DNA of 64,000 bases from Bacilli bacterium (lineage in GTDB: Bacteria; Bacillota_I; Bacilli_A; RFN20; CAG-826): contig JAFVUY010000025.1 in assembly GCA_017502465.1 (NCBI GenBank), positions 51,846 to 115,845 on the forward strand, written 5' to 3'. The notes beneath the pieces are model-generated. The model searched no databases. It was given only the letters and a program-made list of their open reading frames with translations, and had not been told where the DNA came from. Positions 16,133-24,649 of the stretch are shown in pieces. How positions within the stretch are numbered: position 1 is the first letter of the stretch; each line of letters opens with the position of its first letter. The translations under genes and the position numbers were made by a program.

Positions 16133-16674
16133 CTACCCTAAAAAAGCATCAATATCTGCTTGAGTCGCTTGTTTAGAACCACCTTCTTCATAGATGGATT
16201 TTTGTAATTTGACTATGTCAAGGTAAGTCCTAATATCAAAGAATTCCGCATCACGAATCGGTATTCCTAATTGAGCCAGGTTAAAAATAATGTTTGCCGT
16301 GATGTTCTCCCCTGGCTTTATTGTTTTGGGGCTAAATCAGTTCCATTAGATTGTTTCTTCACTTCACCAAGAAGTTCGCCAATCGTATTCGCCAAAACAG
16401 TTAATTCTTCCACGTTAGAAAGAACACTGAAGTCGAAAGATTGGAGGAAGTGATCGTATGAATCAGCATAGAAAGGTTTATGAAGCACATAGATTAATCT
16501 AAAAAGGACATCGATAAATCTACCGACATCGTTCTTATTTGTTTGCATTGCTTTATCTAACTTTTCGACATCATCAAATAGTTCAGTTCCGAAAACATTC
16601 CTATAGGAAATGATAGTAAAAAGGGAAGAAGCTAATCTTAGTTCCTTCCCATTGAGTTTAACTGTACGTTCCAT
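16133..16674 (-). CDS. tail assembly chaperone, frameshifted GT product
   Basis: The 118-residue protein and a downstream open frame on the minus strand are joined by a -1 shift at CCCAAAA. The shifted product continues from the slip with ITANIIFNLAQLGIPIRDAEF and ends DAFLG at a TAG at 16133-16135, giving about 180 residues. This matches the G/GT pair seen in long-tailed phages, where a minor longer product helps load the tape measure protein. The tape measure gene starts 13 bases later. I give coordinates of the full fusion. Confidence 0.85.
16318..16674 (-). CDS. tail assembly chaperone, G product
   Basis: This is the unshifted 118-residue product, ending at a TAA four codons after the slip. 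It is a small, mostly helical protein (SLFTIISYRNVFGTELFDD near the start) of the type found between major tail protein and tape measure genes. It is expected to be made in excess over the longer frameshifted form. Confidence 0.85.
   Translation of the reverse strand: MERTVKLNGKELRLASSLFTIISYRNVFGTELFDDVEKLDKAMQTNKNDVGRFIDVLFRLIYVLHKPFYADSYDHFLQSFDFSVLSNVEELTVLANTIGELLGEVKKQSNGTDLAPKQ
16324..16330 (-). promoter_or_regulatory. programmed -1 frameshift site
   Basis: On the minus strand the codons GCC-CCA-AAA-CAA contain the heptamer C-CCA-AAA, a canonical X XXY YYZ slippery site. Shifting back one base after AAA opens the downstream frame for about 63 codons, up to the tape measure gene. The location is where nearly all siphophages carry such a site. 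Confidence 0.85.
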
Positions 16675-16685
16675 GATTCTCTCTC

Positions 16686-17267
16686 CTATGGATTAGATGC
16701 AGGGATTTCAGGAATCACAGGTGCGGTTGTTAAGAAGTTAGTGTAGTTACTATCGCCTTTAACAGACACGCAATTGGTGATTAAATCATCGCCAACTTCG
16801 ATTGGTCTAGCAGTAATGTTGAGAGTAACGCTATTCGCTTCAATTGAATCCGCTTTGGATTTTGTTGCTTCTGCAATTGGAGTAACACTACATAAGTAGT
16901 ACCAAACTCTTCTTGCTTTAGCATCACCTTGGAATTCGAAACCAAGAGCAAATGTGACAACAGGTGCGTTAGCGATTTCCACTAAGTTGCCGTTTGCAAG
17001 TCTCTTGTATCCAAGAACTGCTGTTTTGAATTCATCAGGGATTTCAGTGAATTTAAGAGTTAATGTTCTACCAGCGTTTTGCACTAAAGATGCATATAAA
17101 GTGTCATCTGCATAGACATTGGTGCTTCCACCCACTACTTCACTTGAGAATTCTTGTGCTCCTTGTAGAGCGACTGGAGTATCAAAGCTCCAGTTACCAT
17201 TGTTATCTTGATTGGCAATGGCGTAATGAACATTTCGTAAACCGAATGTAATTTTGTTATTTGGCAT
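16686..17267 (-). CDS. major tail protein, phi13 type
   Basis: I start this at the ATG at 17267 (GGAGG eight bases upstream); a longer frame to 17294 overlaps the upstream gene. The product is about 193 residues, beta-rich, with the block ITFGLRNVHYAIANQ at the start and GFEFQGDAKARRVWYYLCSV in the middle, as in major tail tube proteins of the phi13 family. It lies between the neck genes and the tail chaperone, as expected. Confidence 0.9.
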   Translation of the reverse strand: MPNNKITFGLRNVHYAIANQDNNGNWSFDTPVALQGAQEFSSEVVGGSTNVYADDTLYASLVQNAGRTLTLKFTEIPDEFKTAVLGYKRLANGNLVEIANAPVVTFALGFEFQGDAKARRVWYYLCSVTPIAEATKSKADSIEANSVTLNITARPIEVGDDLITNCVSVKGDSNYTNFLTTAPVIPEIPASNP

Positions 17268-17601
17268 ATTTAAATTCCTCCAGCCTAATTTCATAGACTC
17301 TACTTATAGAGCCATCAGAGTTTCTAAACTCCGTTGTTAAAGAAAAGATGTAGTCTTTGTTGAGCAATGCTCTTTCGAGTTTCTCTTCAAGGGCTTCATC
17401 TTTTTTCTTCGTAATTAATGTGATTTGTATCGTTCTTACATAGTAAACTGGCTTATCATCTCCAAACTGAGGAGGTCTTTTGCCAATCTCTTGATAGACA
17501 ATCAAAGGTGGATCAGCATTTTGCTCATTGTCATAATCGATATGAGCGTAAATAACTGTCGGAAGAACTGTGAGTAAAACTTGTCTAAGTTTCTTAAGCA
17601 T
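17257..17601 (-). CDS. phage tail terminator / neck protein
   Basis: The product is 114 residues and sits just before the major tail protein, the place of the tail-terminator (gpU-like, DUF3168-type) protein. Its PLIVYQEIGKRPPQFGDD and VRTIQITLITKK segments fit that family. It overlaps the next gene by 11 bases. Confidence 0.75.
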   Translation of the reverse strand: MLKKLRQVLLTVLPTVIYAHIDYDNEQNADPPLIVYQEIGKRPPQFGDDKPVYYVRTIQITLITKKKDEALEEKLERALLNKDYIFSLTTEFRNSDGSISRVYEIRLEEFKYAK

Positions 17602-17993
17602 TATTCACCACCCCTTTCGATAATCTTTTGAATATCCTCTAGCATCTTTGGAGTGAATTCATCGTATGCAGGTCTCATAAACGGACGAGCAGCGACCATC
17701 TTTCCATTTCGATGCCTAAAGCCTAGTTCAATTAAATGAACGATTGATCCTTTGGTTTTCGAATAAATAACAATTGTTTGATTTACTCCTTCGCCATAGG
17801 ATTCTTTAATAAACGCATCCGCCAAGTGTTCACCTGAATGACTTCTCTTTGGAGCGTTTGATTTGATGTAATCCAGTATTTGATCTGCCGTTTTATCTAA
17901 ACGTTGAACTATCGCTAATTCAACATCTTTTGTGTAATCTCTAACGGCACGTTCAATTTCAACTGGTAATTTTTCAGGTGTCATAGGTTCCAT
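17601..17993 (-). CDS. HK97 gp10-family neck protein
   Basis: The product is 130 residues. The signature is clear: APKRSHSGEHLADAF, then VHLIELGFRHRNGK and ARPFMRPAYDE. These proteins join head and tail in HK97-like phages. Its start overlaps the end of the head-closure gene by 13 bases. Confidence 0.88.
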   Translation of the reverse strand: MEPMTPEKLPVEIERAVRDYTKDVELAIVQRLDKTADQILDYIKSNAPKRSHSGEHLADAFIKESYGEGVNQTIVIYSKTKGSIVHLIELGFRHRNGKMVAARPFMRPAYDEFTPKMLEDIQKIIERGGE

Positions 17994-18331
17994 CCTTGAA
18001 TTTCCTCCTTCTTTAGAGAAGATTCAGATGCATATAGTTCCATCCACATACCATTTTGATAGGTACGCTGAACCTCATATATTTTGTCTTCTCTTTGAAT
18101 ATAGATATACTTGCTTCCATCATAGATGAACGCTTGAACGGAGACCTTAAAGTCCACCTTCATTTGAGTTTGTTTTGATGAATAGAATTCCTTAGAAGTG
18201 ATAGAGCTTATCATCCCTACCACCTCCTTGGAGTCGACCAACCGATATCCTTGGTTGCCCAAGTCATCTTCAGCTGTTTTAACACGTAATAGGAATAAGG
18301 AAATGTTGCCGGAATTAGGGTACGCTATCAC
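17981..18331 (-). CDS. phage head closure protein
   Basis: The product is 116 residues, beta-rich, with SITSKEFYSSKQTQMKVDFK typical of head-closure (head-tail adaptor, gp16/SPP1-type) proteins. It sits between the gp6-like connector and the gp10-like protein, as in HK97-type gene order, and overlaps both. Confidence 0.82.
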   Translation of the reverse strand: MIAYPNSGNISLFLLRVKTAEDDLGNQGYRLVDSKEVVGMISSITSKEFYSSKQTQMKVDFKVSVQAFIYDGSKYIYIQREDKIYEVQRTYQNGMWMELYASESSLKKEEIQGWNL

Positions 18332-18639
18332 GAGGATGAACCTCCATCAACCTCAGGATTATGCAAGCATAGTTGCCTGAGTAAGACGTCAAAGCTCTTA
18401 GGAAGTTCTTTCACTGTCCCATCGCTTTTAAATCCGAAGTTTGTCTTCACATATATGGTAATAAGAGCTGTCACTAATGGATGATTGTCCGATTCAGCGA
18501 TTTCACGAGGAACTCCAGTTGTGATTAGTAACTGGCGGCACGAGGCGATATGAACGGATATTTCATCATCAGCGTAGTTTTCGGTTGCAGGGATAAGCAA
18601 AGCTTTCTTCATCAAATTAAGCATGTTTTCGCTCGACAT
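18328..18639 (-). CDS. gp6-like head-tail connector
   Basis: The product is 103 residues, helical, with a HPLVTALITIYVKTNFG block in its second half, typical of the gp6/gp15 connector family. GAGGAGG lies seven bases before the start. It follows the capsid gene after a 164-base spacer. Confidence 0.85.
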   Translation of the reverse strand: MSSENMLNLMKKALLIPATENYADDEISVHIASCRQLLITTGVPREIAESDNHPLVTALITIYVKTNFGFKSDGTVKELPKSFDVLLRQLCLHNPEVDGGSSS

Positions 18640-18803
18640 TTTGACACCTCCTCTTCTATCTATTCGTTAAAATTCTTCCTATTACACTTAAACGGAAGGA
18701 CCCGCCTTCATGTAAACAAAAAGGGATTTCTCCCATTTCACTTACATTGCGACTAGCGACTTATCAAGGTTAGCGGGCACTCCTCCGTGTTTCGACCTAA
18801 GTC
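18640..18803 (-). other. spacer between capsid and connector genes
   Basis: No gene longer than about 26 codons is found. Two tiny frames exist: a GTG frame of 12 codons after GGAGG, and an ATG frame of 26 codons (MGEIPFCLHEGGSFRLSVI) with no clear ribosome site. They may be remnants of a small decoration gene. No strong terminator is seen. Confidence 0.4.
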
Positions 18804-19970
18804 TTATTCTCCGTCTTGTTCGGAGTTGTCTTCGTTAGAGCTTTGAGAAGCAGATGCTTTCTTGACTCTTAAGAAGCCTTTGTAGCCAACTACGTTACCA
18901 CCAGTGAAGACTGATGCTTTGTAGCAGATGATACCATCTTTGAATTTGTAATCAGTGGATTTAGCTACTTCAACACCACTGAAGATTGGGACTTCGTAGT
19001 TAGCGAGTGGACCATAAGCCATGCCGTATTCACCAGCTTGTGTTGCAGATGCAGAGATTGCTTTGCAATGTGAAGAGATGATGAATGGGATGCCATCGAT
19101 TGTTTTGGCCTTGTAGTCAACAGTGTGGACTTTTCTACCTTCTCTAGTTCTTAAACCAGCGAATGCACGTAAGTCATTCTTGTTGAGGATGAGGACACAA
19201 CCACCTTCGACTTCTTCATCACCACCATAGGCGTAAACGATTTCATCAAGTGTGTTTTCATCGATAGCAGAGATTTCAAGGTCAGTTGCATCAGCAAGTG
19301 CTTCACAGTTAGCTGAGAAGATGCCCTTGAATGTGTTTGTGGTACCCGCACCACGTAAGATTTGTTCGGAGATTTTCTTTCTTAAAGCGATGTTGACTCC
19401 TTTGACAACTTCACCTTGGTAATCAGCAGCAGGAAGTTTTTCGAGCTCTTCGGTGATTTCTGCATATGCAGTAACTTTGACCTTGGAGATGGTTAAGTAA
19501 CCAAATTCAGGTTCAGCAGTTGTGTATGGATCACCTTCAGCGGTTAAACCACCAGTGCCATGAGATTTAACGAAAGATTTCTTGTAGGTTTCGCCACCTT
19601 TTAAGTTAACGGTGTGAACTTGTTCTACTAAAGTAGAGACTTCACGGAAAGGAACAGGTGTGAGTTTGTCATCAACGTGTTCAGGGAGTAAAACGCCATC
19701 GGCAGCAATTGTGACAGTTCTACCTTCTTTTAAGGCTTTACCACGTGCTTCGAGTTCTTCGTTATTCTCGTGTTTTGTTTCAATGACTTCTTTGACATCG
19801 AATTTACCTCTCATAGCGAGTTTCTTTTCGATGGCTTTGCGTTCATTGATTAATTCATCGGATTCTTTGTCTAAAGCTTCAAGTTTTTCGACATCGGATT
19901 CGGTTTCAGCAAGACCCCTAATTTCTTCAAGGCGGGTCTTAATTTCCTTTAAACGTAATTCTAAATTCAT
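18804..19970 (-). CDS. HK97-fold major capsid protein
   Basis: The product is 388 residues. Residues about 1-60 are coiled coil, the scaffolding delta domain that the protease removes. The rest matches HK97-type capsid proteins: VPFREVSTLVEQVHTVN, a KVTAYAEITEELEKLP block, then ILRGAGTTNTFKGI and a C-terminal DYKFKDGIICYKASVFTGG. It follows portal and protease, and GGAGG precedes the start. Confidence 0.95.
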   Translation of the reverse strand: MNLELRLKEIKTRLEEIRGLAETESDVEKLEALDKESDELINERKAIEKKLAMRGKFDVKEVIETKHENNEELEARGKALKEGRTVTIAADGVLLPEHVDDKLTPVPFREVSTLVEQVHTVNLKGGETYKKSFVKSHGTGGLTAEGDPYTTAEPEFGYLTISKVKVTAYAEITEELEKLPAADYQGEVVKGVNIALRKKISEQILRGAGTTNTFKGIFSANCEALADATDLEISAIDENTLDEIVYAYGGDEEVEGGCVLILNKNDLRAFAGLRTREGRKVHTVDYKAKTIDGIPFIISSHCKAISASATQAGEYGMAYGPLANYEVPIFSGVEVAKSTDYKFKDGIICYKASVFTGGNVVGYKGFLRVKKASASQSSNEDNSEQDGE

Positions 19971-19984
19971 AAAATGAATTCCTC

Positions 19985-20587
19985 CTAATTTTTAGTTTTG
20001 ATTTTTATGCGTTTGGCAATCACTTTTCTACGTTCTAAGTTCTCTGCATCATCCAATGCCTTTAGTTCGGTCTCCACCAACTCTAAAGAACGAGCGCTTG
20101 CTTGGATGGAAGTTTGGTCGTATGCAGGCAAATCAACAACGGATACATCAAAGAGCCGATCAATTGCCGTAATCGTTCTTTTTGGTATCTTTCCACTTCT
20201 ATCCCAGCTTTGACTTTTAACAGTGAAAGCAAATGACATCTTGTCTAATAACCCCGCAACAATGGATTTATAAATGTCCACGTTACTGGTTGTATCGATG
20301 AGTTCTGCTCTGATTTTGAGTCCTTTTTCATCGACTTCTAAAGAAAGAGAACCATTTCTAGTTCTCGCTAAGATCAATGTGACATCGTTGTGATTGTACT
20401 TAAATGGCACATCTTTCATATTGGTACTTGCTAAGGCACCTTTATCAATCACTTCGATGAATCCTCTATCTTCATCACCGATTAAGGTTTCTTCATCAAA
20501 GACAATTGCGTAGCCTTCAACAATCATTTTCTTGTTCTCATCATCGCTTCTAGTTTCGATTGAAGAGAATCTAGTTTCCTTCTCCAT
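19985..20587 (-). CDS. HK97-type prohead protease
   Basis: I start at the ATG at 20587, with GGAGG nine bases upstream; the open frame extends to 20701 inside the portal gene. The product is 200 residues. It has VEGYAIVFDEET, FKYNHN with the catalytic His, LLDKMSFAFTV with the catalytic Ser, and DVSVVDLPAYD, which are typical of the U35/U9 prohead protease family that trims the capsid delta domain. It lies between portal and capsid. Confidence 0.92.
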   Translation of the reverse strand: MEKETRFSSIETRSDDENKKMIVEGYAIVFDEETLIGDEDRGFIEVIDKGALASTNMKDVPFKYNHNDVTLILARTRNGSLSLEVDEKGLKIRAELIDTTSNVDIYKSIVAGLLDKMSFAFTVKSQSWDRSGKIPKRTITAIDRLFDVSVVDLPAYDQTSIQASARSLELVETELKALDDAENLERRKVIAKRIKIKTKN

Positions 20588-21827
20588 CTTTTGGATCCTC
20601 CTTTTTCTTAGGTTGTAAGATGATTGGTTGTAGTTGATAATCGTTGGCTTTATCTGCATCAACGTAGTTGAGAGATTGAAGTCTTCGATTGCCTCCCTCA
20701 ATTGGTTCGAACCCTAGAAGTGCTCTAGATTCATTTAAAGAGAGGATGCCAAGACCCATCAATTTCTCGATAGCTTGGACTTTGGTATTCCAAGAAGCAT
20801 ATTGAAGTCTTTCGGAATAGAAGATGATTTGCTCACCATGTTCCAACTGACTTCTTGTTAATAACGCTTTGGAAAATGCTTCAGACATTGCGATGGCAAT
20901 TCCTTCGATTACTCCTTCATAGAAGGCGTTGTACTCATTTTCGTTGTACTTGTTATCGTAGATGGCATCGCTAACGCCGAAGTAAGTAATGATTTTCTTT
21001 TGAAGGAATGTAAGCGTGTTACTGTCCACTAGTTTTGGATCAACCGAAAGAGGAACATAGTCTGCTTTCAAGTCAACAGGAACAATGGAAGAGCCCCCAC
21101 TCTCAACTGAATCTTTGAGTGCTTTCTCAAATTCAGCCTTTTGAGCTTGCTTATCCTTCTCGTTAAGCATTCCGTTTATTTTTAATAAACCTTTGATTTG
21201 GAATGATGTTTTAATAGCGTTGTCTAACCCTTGCAAAACCGAATCATTGATCTTGATGGTTTTTAATAGAGCAGCGTGGTCGCTAACAGCACCACTTCCA
21301 CCAAAGATATCGTTTGTTCCATAGAATCTTCTTAAATGAATAATGGATTCGTATGGGAGCGTGAATGCTTTCTTATCAGTGAAATAAAAACGGAGATATA
21401 GTTCTCCGCTTTCATCTTTTAATGCCTCAACTGAATTAGGTTTTATTGGCCATAACTCTAAGAGGTCATATGTTAATGGATCATACACTGGGTATATGAA
21501 CGCATTGTTATTTAAATAGAGTAATGTGACCACTCGATAGATGAAATCATATGGTGTCATCATAGGATTAGTCTGAAACTTGAGTAGATAAGCTAAATTG
21601 CCTTTCTTCTCAAGGACAGTTTTATCATCTTGAGTCTTCACATATCGTGGTTTCAGCTTTGCTGAATGAGTGGCAATTCTATCTATGCAGATTTTCACCA
21701 CATCACTAGCGTTAATGTTATCCCCAAAATCGCTGAACAAGTTTAGGGTTGTTTGAAAAAGTCTAGTGTCATAATCAATGGGCACTACTACTTTCTTTTT
21801 TCGTTTAAAGATGTCAAATAAACCCAT
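20571..21827 (-). CDS. phage portal protein
   Basis: The product is 418 residues. Clear portal features are VVKICIDRIATHSAKL, TPYDFIYRVVTLLYLNNNAF, LRRFYGTNDIFGGSG and a LTFLQKKIITYFGVSDAI block. It is the HK97 family portal that forms the DNA entry channel. The start has AAGGAGG and follows a small gene by 13 bases; its end overlaps the protease start. Confidence 0.95.
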   Translation of the reverse strand: MGLFDIFKRKKKVVVPIDYDTRLFQTTLNLFSDFGDNINASDVVKICIDRIATHSAKLKPRYVKTQDDKTVLEKKGNLAYLLKFQTNPMMTPYDFIYRVVTLLYLNNNAFIYPVYDPLTYDLLELWPIKPNSVEALKDESGELYLRFYFTDKKAFTLPYESIIHLRRFYGTNDIFGGSGAVSDHAALLKTIKINDSVLQGLDNAIKTSFQIKGLLKINGMLNEKDKQAQKAEFEKALKDSVESGGSSIVPVDLKADYVPLSVDPKLVDSNTLTFLQKKIITYFGVSDAIYDNKYNENEYNAFYEGVIEGIAIAMSEAFSKALLTRSQLEHGEQIIFYSERLQYASWNTKVQAIEKLMGLGILSLNESRALLGFEPIEGGNRRLQSLNYVDADKANDYQLQPIILQPKKKEDPKDGEGN

Positions 21828-21840
21828 CGATTAAACCTCC

Positions 21841-22008
21841 TTATTCTTCTTTTGGGATTTCTATAGGAATCTCGTGATAATGAATTTCGGAGTCCTTTTT
21901 ACCTAGAATGAGTTTTTTGCCTAAGATAGAGCCATCAGTCACACTTTGAATGATATATCCATCTTTTGCTTTTAGGACTTTTCTTCCTTTTTCAATGACT
22001 ACTTCCAT
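21841..22008 (-). CDS. small phage protein between LRR gene and portal
   Basis: I translated this by hand: 55 residues from ATG at 22008 to TAA at 21841-21843. A purine-rich GAGGGAGGGAG site precedes the start and overlaps the end of the leucine-rich-repeat gene. The product is basic in its first half and acidic at the end, with a DGYIIQSVTDGSILGKKLI strand pattern. I do not recognise it. Small genes between terminase and portal are common in these phages. Confidence 0.7.
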   Translation of the reverse strand: MEVVIEKGRKVLKAKDGYIIQSVTDGSILGKKLILGKKDSEIHYHEIPIEIPKEE

Positions 22009-22009
22009 A

Positions 22010-23485
22010 CTAGTCTCCCTCCCTCACTAAATTGAATGTTCTATTTGTTCCAACGTTATTATTGGAATATGTTTTTAGTTTTACTGAAGAAGCTTCACCA
22101 CTACTGAAAGTAATAACACCTGTGTCATTAATGACCTCACCAACTGGGACTGGCATAAAGTTGCCCCATGCACTTTGGATATAATCTCCACCTGAAATAT
22201 CAATCTTAAATGTAGTATCTGATAGATATTCATATGTGAAGTTAACAGCATTAGCATCAATTGAGATACAGCCAAATCCGTAAGAGAATTCTAAATCAAT
22301 CGAGATTTGACTATTCTCATAATGGAATGATTTACCTGCTAATGGGTTATTTCCACCAACAATACCGATTGTCCAGTTCTTATTCGTGGCGATATCAATA
22401 TCTTCTTCCTCTAGCCTGTCATAGACAGTTTGATGAATAGAGATAACTTTTGAAGCAGAATTCGATAAGTCTTTTAAGTTTCTAAACATTTGAATAACTG
22501 ATTCTCTAGTTAGGGAAGTACAGTTACCAAAGTTTGCGTTAACATTGAAGTTACTTTGCAACGTAATTTTGCTTAAAACAGGACAGTCTTGAATCGCTTC
22601 TAATGGGATTGGAACATTAATTGTGTTAGGGAACCAAATCTCATTTAATAAAGGACAACCCTTAACTACCGCAGTGCCTCCTGAGAATTGCTGTAATCTA
22701 TCAGGAAGATATAACTTCTTGAGTTTTGGAATGTTCCAAAAAGCATAGGAAGATAAGATTCTTAAATTTGAATTAGCACCAAAAGTGACATATTCACTTC
22801 CACAACCACTTAAGTTGTAATTGCCCCATCTAGATAAAGATGATGGGAAATTGATATCTTCTAAGTTAGGAATTCTATATAATGCATAGTCTTCCAAAGA
22901 AGCTAATTGAGAACCCTCTTCAAAATCAATTCTTGTACATCCACTTTCATAGAAAGCGTGATCCTCGATAGTCACAACTGTATAAGGAACGCTAACAGCA
23001 AATTCATTACTTGCTTGAGACAAGAAGTATGAAGTGATGTAGGTACAACCATTAGGTATTTCAAAATGGTCAAATGTTCCTTCAACTAATTGGGATAACA
23101 AAGTGAATTCTTCTGAGGTATGGATAATTCCAAGATTACCTTTAAGAACATCTGCTACAATTGGCTCTGAAGCATAAATGTAATTTGCCGTAATTGTGGA
23201 GTCACTATTAGCAACTTCATCACAGGCAACAAATGACATTTCCCATCTGCCTTCATAAGCAGTAATCGCTTTAGGAATCTCAAATTCATTGTTATGAACT
23301 CTATATAAATAGGTTGCATGTTTGTGTGTGAATTTTAGGTAATGATAAGTTGAGTCAATCTCTTGATCCACCTGGAACAAAAGTTTTACTCTTTTGCTTT
23401 CCCTATATACGGATAACTCAAGAGGAAACTGATCTGCCTCAAGTTTACCGCTTTTATCAACGTGAACGTTTATTTCATAGGCCAT
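22010..23485 (-). CDS. BppU-like and BspA-type leucine-rich-repeat phage protein
   Basis: The product is 491 residues. Residues about 1-110 resemble the N-terminal domain of baseplate upper proteins (INVHVDKSGKLEADQFPLEL and VKLLFQVDQEIDSTYHY). Residues about 130-345 hold BspA/LRR_5-type repeats with the pattern VTIEDHAFYESGCTRIDF, LEDYALYRIPNLEDINFP and LSSYAFWNIPKLKKLYLP. The end is beta-rich. Such repeats bind surfaces and are used in host recognition. The gene lies between metK and the portal gene, in the head module rather than beside the tail fibre genes, so it looks inserted. No signal peptide is seen, which fits a virion protein rather than a secreted one. Confidence 0.75.
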   Translation of the reverse strand: MAYEINVHVDKSGKLEADQFPLELSVYRESKRVKLLFQVDQEIDSTYHYLKFTHKHATYLYRVHNNEFEIPKAITAYEGRWEMSFVACDEVANSDSTITANYIYASEPIVADVLKGNLGIIHTSEEFTLLSQLVEGTFDHFEIPNGCTYITSYFLSQASNEFAVSVPYTVVTIEDHAFYESGCTRIDFEEGSQLASLEDYALYRIPNLEDINFPSSLSRWGNYNLSGCGSEYVTFGANSNLRILSSYAFWNIPKLKKLYLPDRLQQFSGGTAVVKGCPLLNEIWFPNTINVPIPLEAIQDCPVLSKITLQSNFNVNANFGNCTSLTRESVIQMFRNLKDLSNSASKVISIHQTVYDRLEEEDIDIATNKNWTIGIVGGNNPLAGKSFHYENSQISIDLEFSYGFGCISIDANAVNFTYEYLSDTTFKIDISGGDYIQSAWGNFMPVPVGEVINDTGVITFSSGEASSVKLKTYSNNNVGTNRTFNLVREGD

Positions 23486-23487
23486 TG

Positions 23488-24648
23488 CTAATCCTCCTTG
23501 AAATCAAATAAATTAAGTTGTTCAAAACCTTGTACTTTATTTATGGCTTCTTTAATGTCATTGACTTTGTCAATCTTTTCCCAAGGAAGGAAAGCTTTTC
23601 CAAAATGACCATACACTGAAGCATGACAATATATTGGTTCAGTTAGTCCTAATGCTTTAATTGATCCATCGACAGATAAATCAAACGCTTCTTTGACAAC
23701 GTTGACAATAAAATCATCATCAAATTCACCAGTGCCAAACGTATTAACATCAACGTTTACTGGTTCTTGTTGTCCGATTGCGTAAGTTAGTGTTACTTCA
23801 CATTCTTTTGCTAATCCGCTCGCTACAATATTTTTAGCAATATATCGAGCTAAATAAGCACCACTTCTGTCGACTTTACTTGCATCTTTACCAGAAAAAG
23901 CACCGCCACCATGATGGGCTCTACCACCATAGGTGTCGACAATTATTTTTCTTCCTGTTAGACCAGTATCAGCCTCAAAACCACCTAAGACAAATCTTCC
24001 ACTTGGGTTGATAAAGATAGCTGTTCTAGCGAGATTAAAATGCTCACACACATAATCAATGACATGCTTTTTAATCTCTCTTCTTAATTCAGCAATTGAT
24101 TTATCCTCCTCGTGTTGAGCAGAAATAATAATCGTTGAAATACCAACTAAGACTTTGTCTTCATAATCAACTGAGACTAATGCTTTGCCATCAGGAAGGA
24201 GTCCGTTAATGATGCGATTTCTTCTACAGTCTTCTAGTCTTGCTGCTAATCGATGAGCAAGGACAATTGGAAGAGGCATATAGGATTTGGTTTCCTTGAT
24301 TGCGTAACCATAAACAATAGATTGATCTCCAGCACATATTTCTTCTTTATTTACTGCTTGGGAAATATCGCCAGATTGTTCGTGGATTCGACATTCATAT
24401 TCAATTGAATTTGGGTCTAATCCCACATAACACATCACGTTTTTAGCAACTTGGACATAGTCCACTTTTGCCTTGGTAGTGATTTCACCACTAATGAAGC
24501 ATTTGTTATGGGCAAGCATGACTTCGCACGCTACCCTCGAATTAGGATCATCTGCTAAGCATTCATCCAAAATAGTGTCAGAGATTAAATCTGCAATCTT
24601 ATCAGGATGTCCGCAACAGACTGATTCTGCGCTGTAAGTTCTTTTCAT
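23488..24648 (-). CDS. metK: S-adenosylmethionine synthetase, phage copy
   Basis: The product is 386 residues, the normal family length. It has VCCGHPDKIADLISD near the start, then GDQSIVYGYA, the glycine-rich GGGAFSGKDASKVDRSGAY and TLTYAIGQQEP, the marks of methionine adenosyltransferase (ATP and methionine to S-adenosylmethionine). It lies two bases from the methyltransferase gene upstream and three bases from the next gene, so it is expressed in the phage late operon. The likely task is to supply methyl donor for DNA methylation during infection. Confidence 0.96.
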   Translation of the reverse strand: MKRTYSAESVCCGHPDKIADLISDTILDECLADDPNSRVACEVMLAHNKCFISGEITTKAKVDYVQVAKNVMCYVGLDPNSIEYECRIHEQSGDISQAVNKEEICAGDQSIVYGYAIKETKSYMPLPIVLAHRLAARLEDCRRNRIINGLLPDGKALVSVDYEDKVLVGISTIIISAQHEEDKSIAELRREIKKHVIDYVCEHFNLARTAIFINPSGRFVLGGFEADTGLTGRKIIVDTYGGRAHHGGGAFSGKDASKVDRSGAYLARYIAKNIVASGLAKECEVTLTYAIGQQEPVNVDVNTFGTGEFDDDFIVNVVKEAFDLSVDGSIKALGLTEPIYCHASVYGHFGKAFLPWEKIDKVNDIKEAINKVQGFEQLNLFDFKED

Positions 24649-24649
24649 A

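Noticed and set aside
18640..18803. A 26-codon frame between capsid and connector as a gene
   Set aside because: No ribosome site at a proper distance and no similarity that I recognise; recorded only as part of the spacer.
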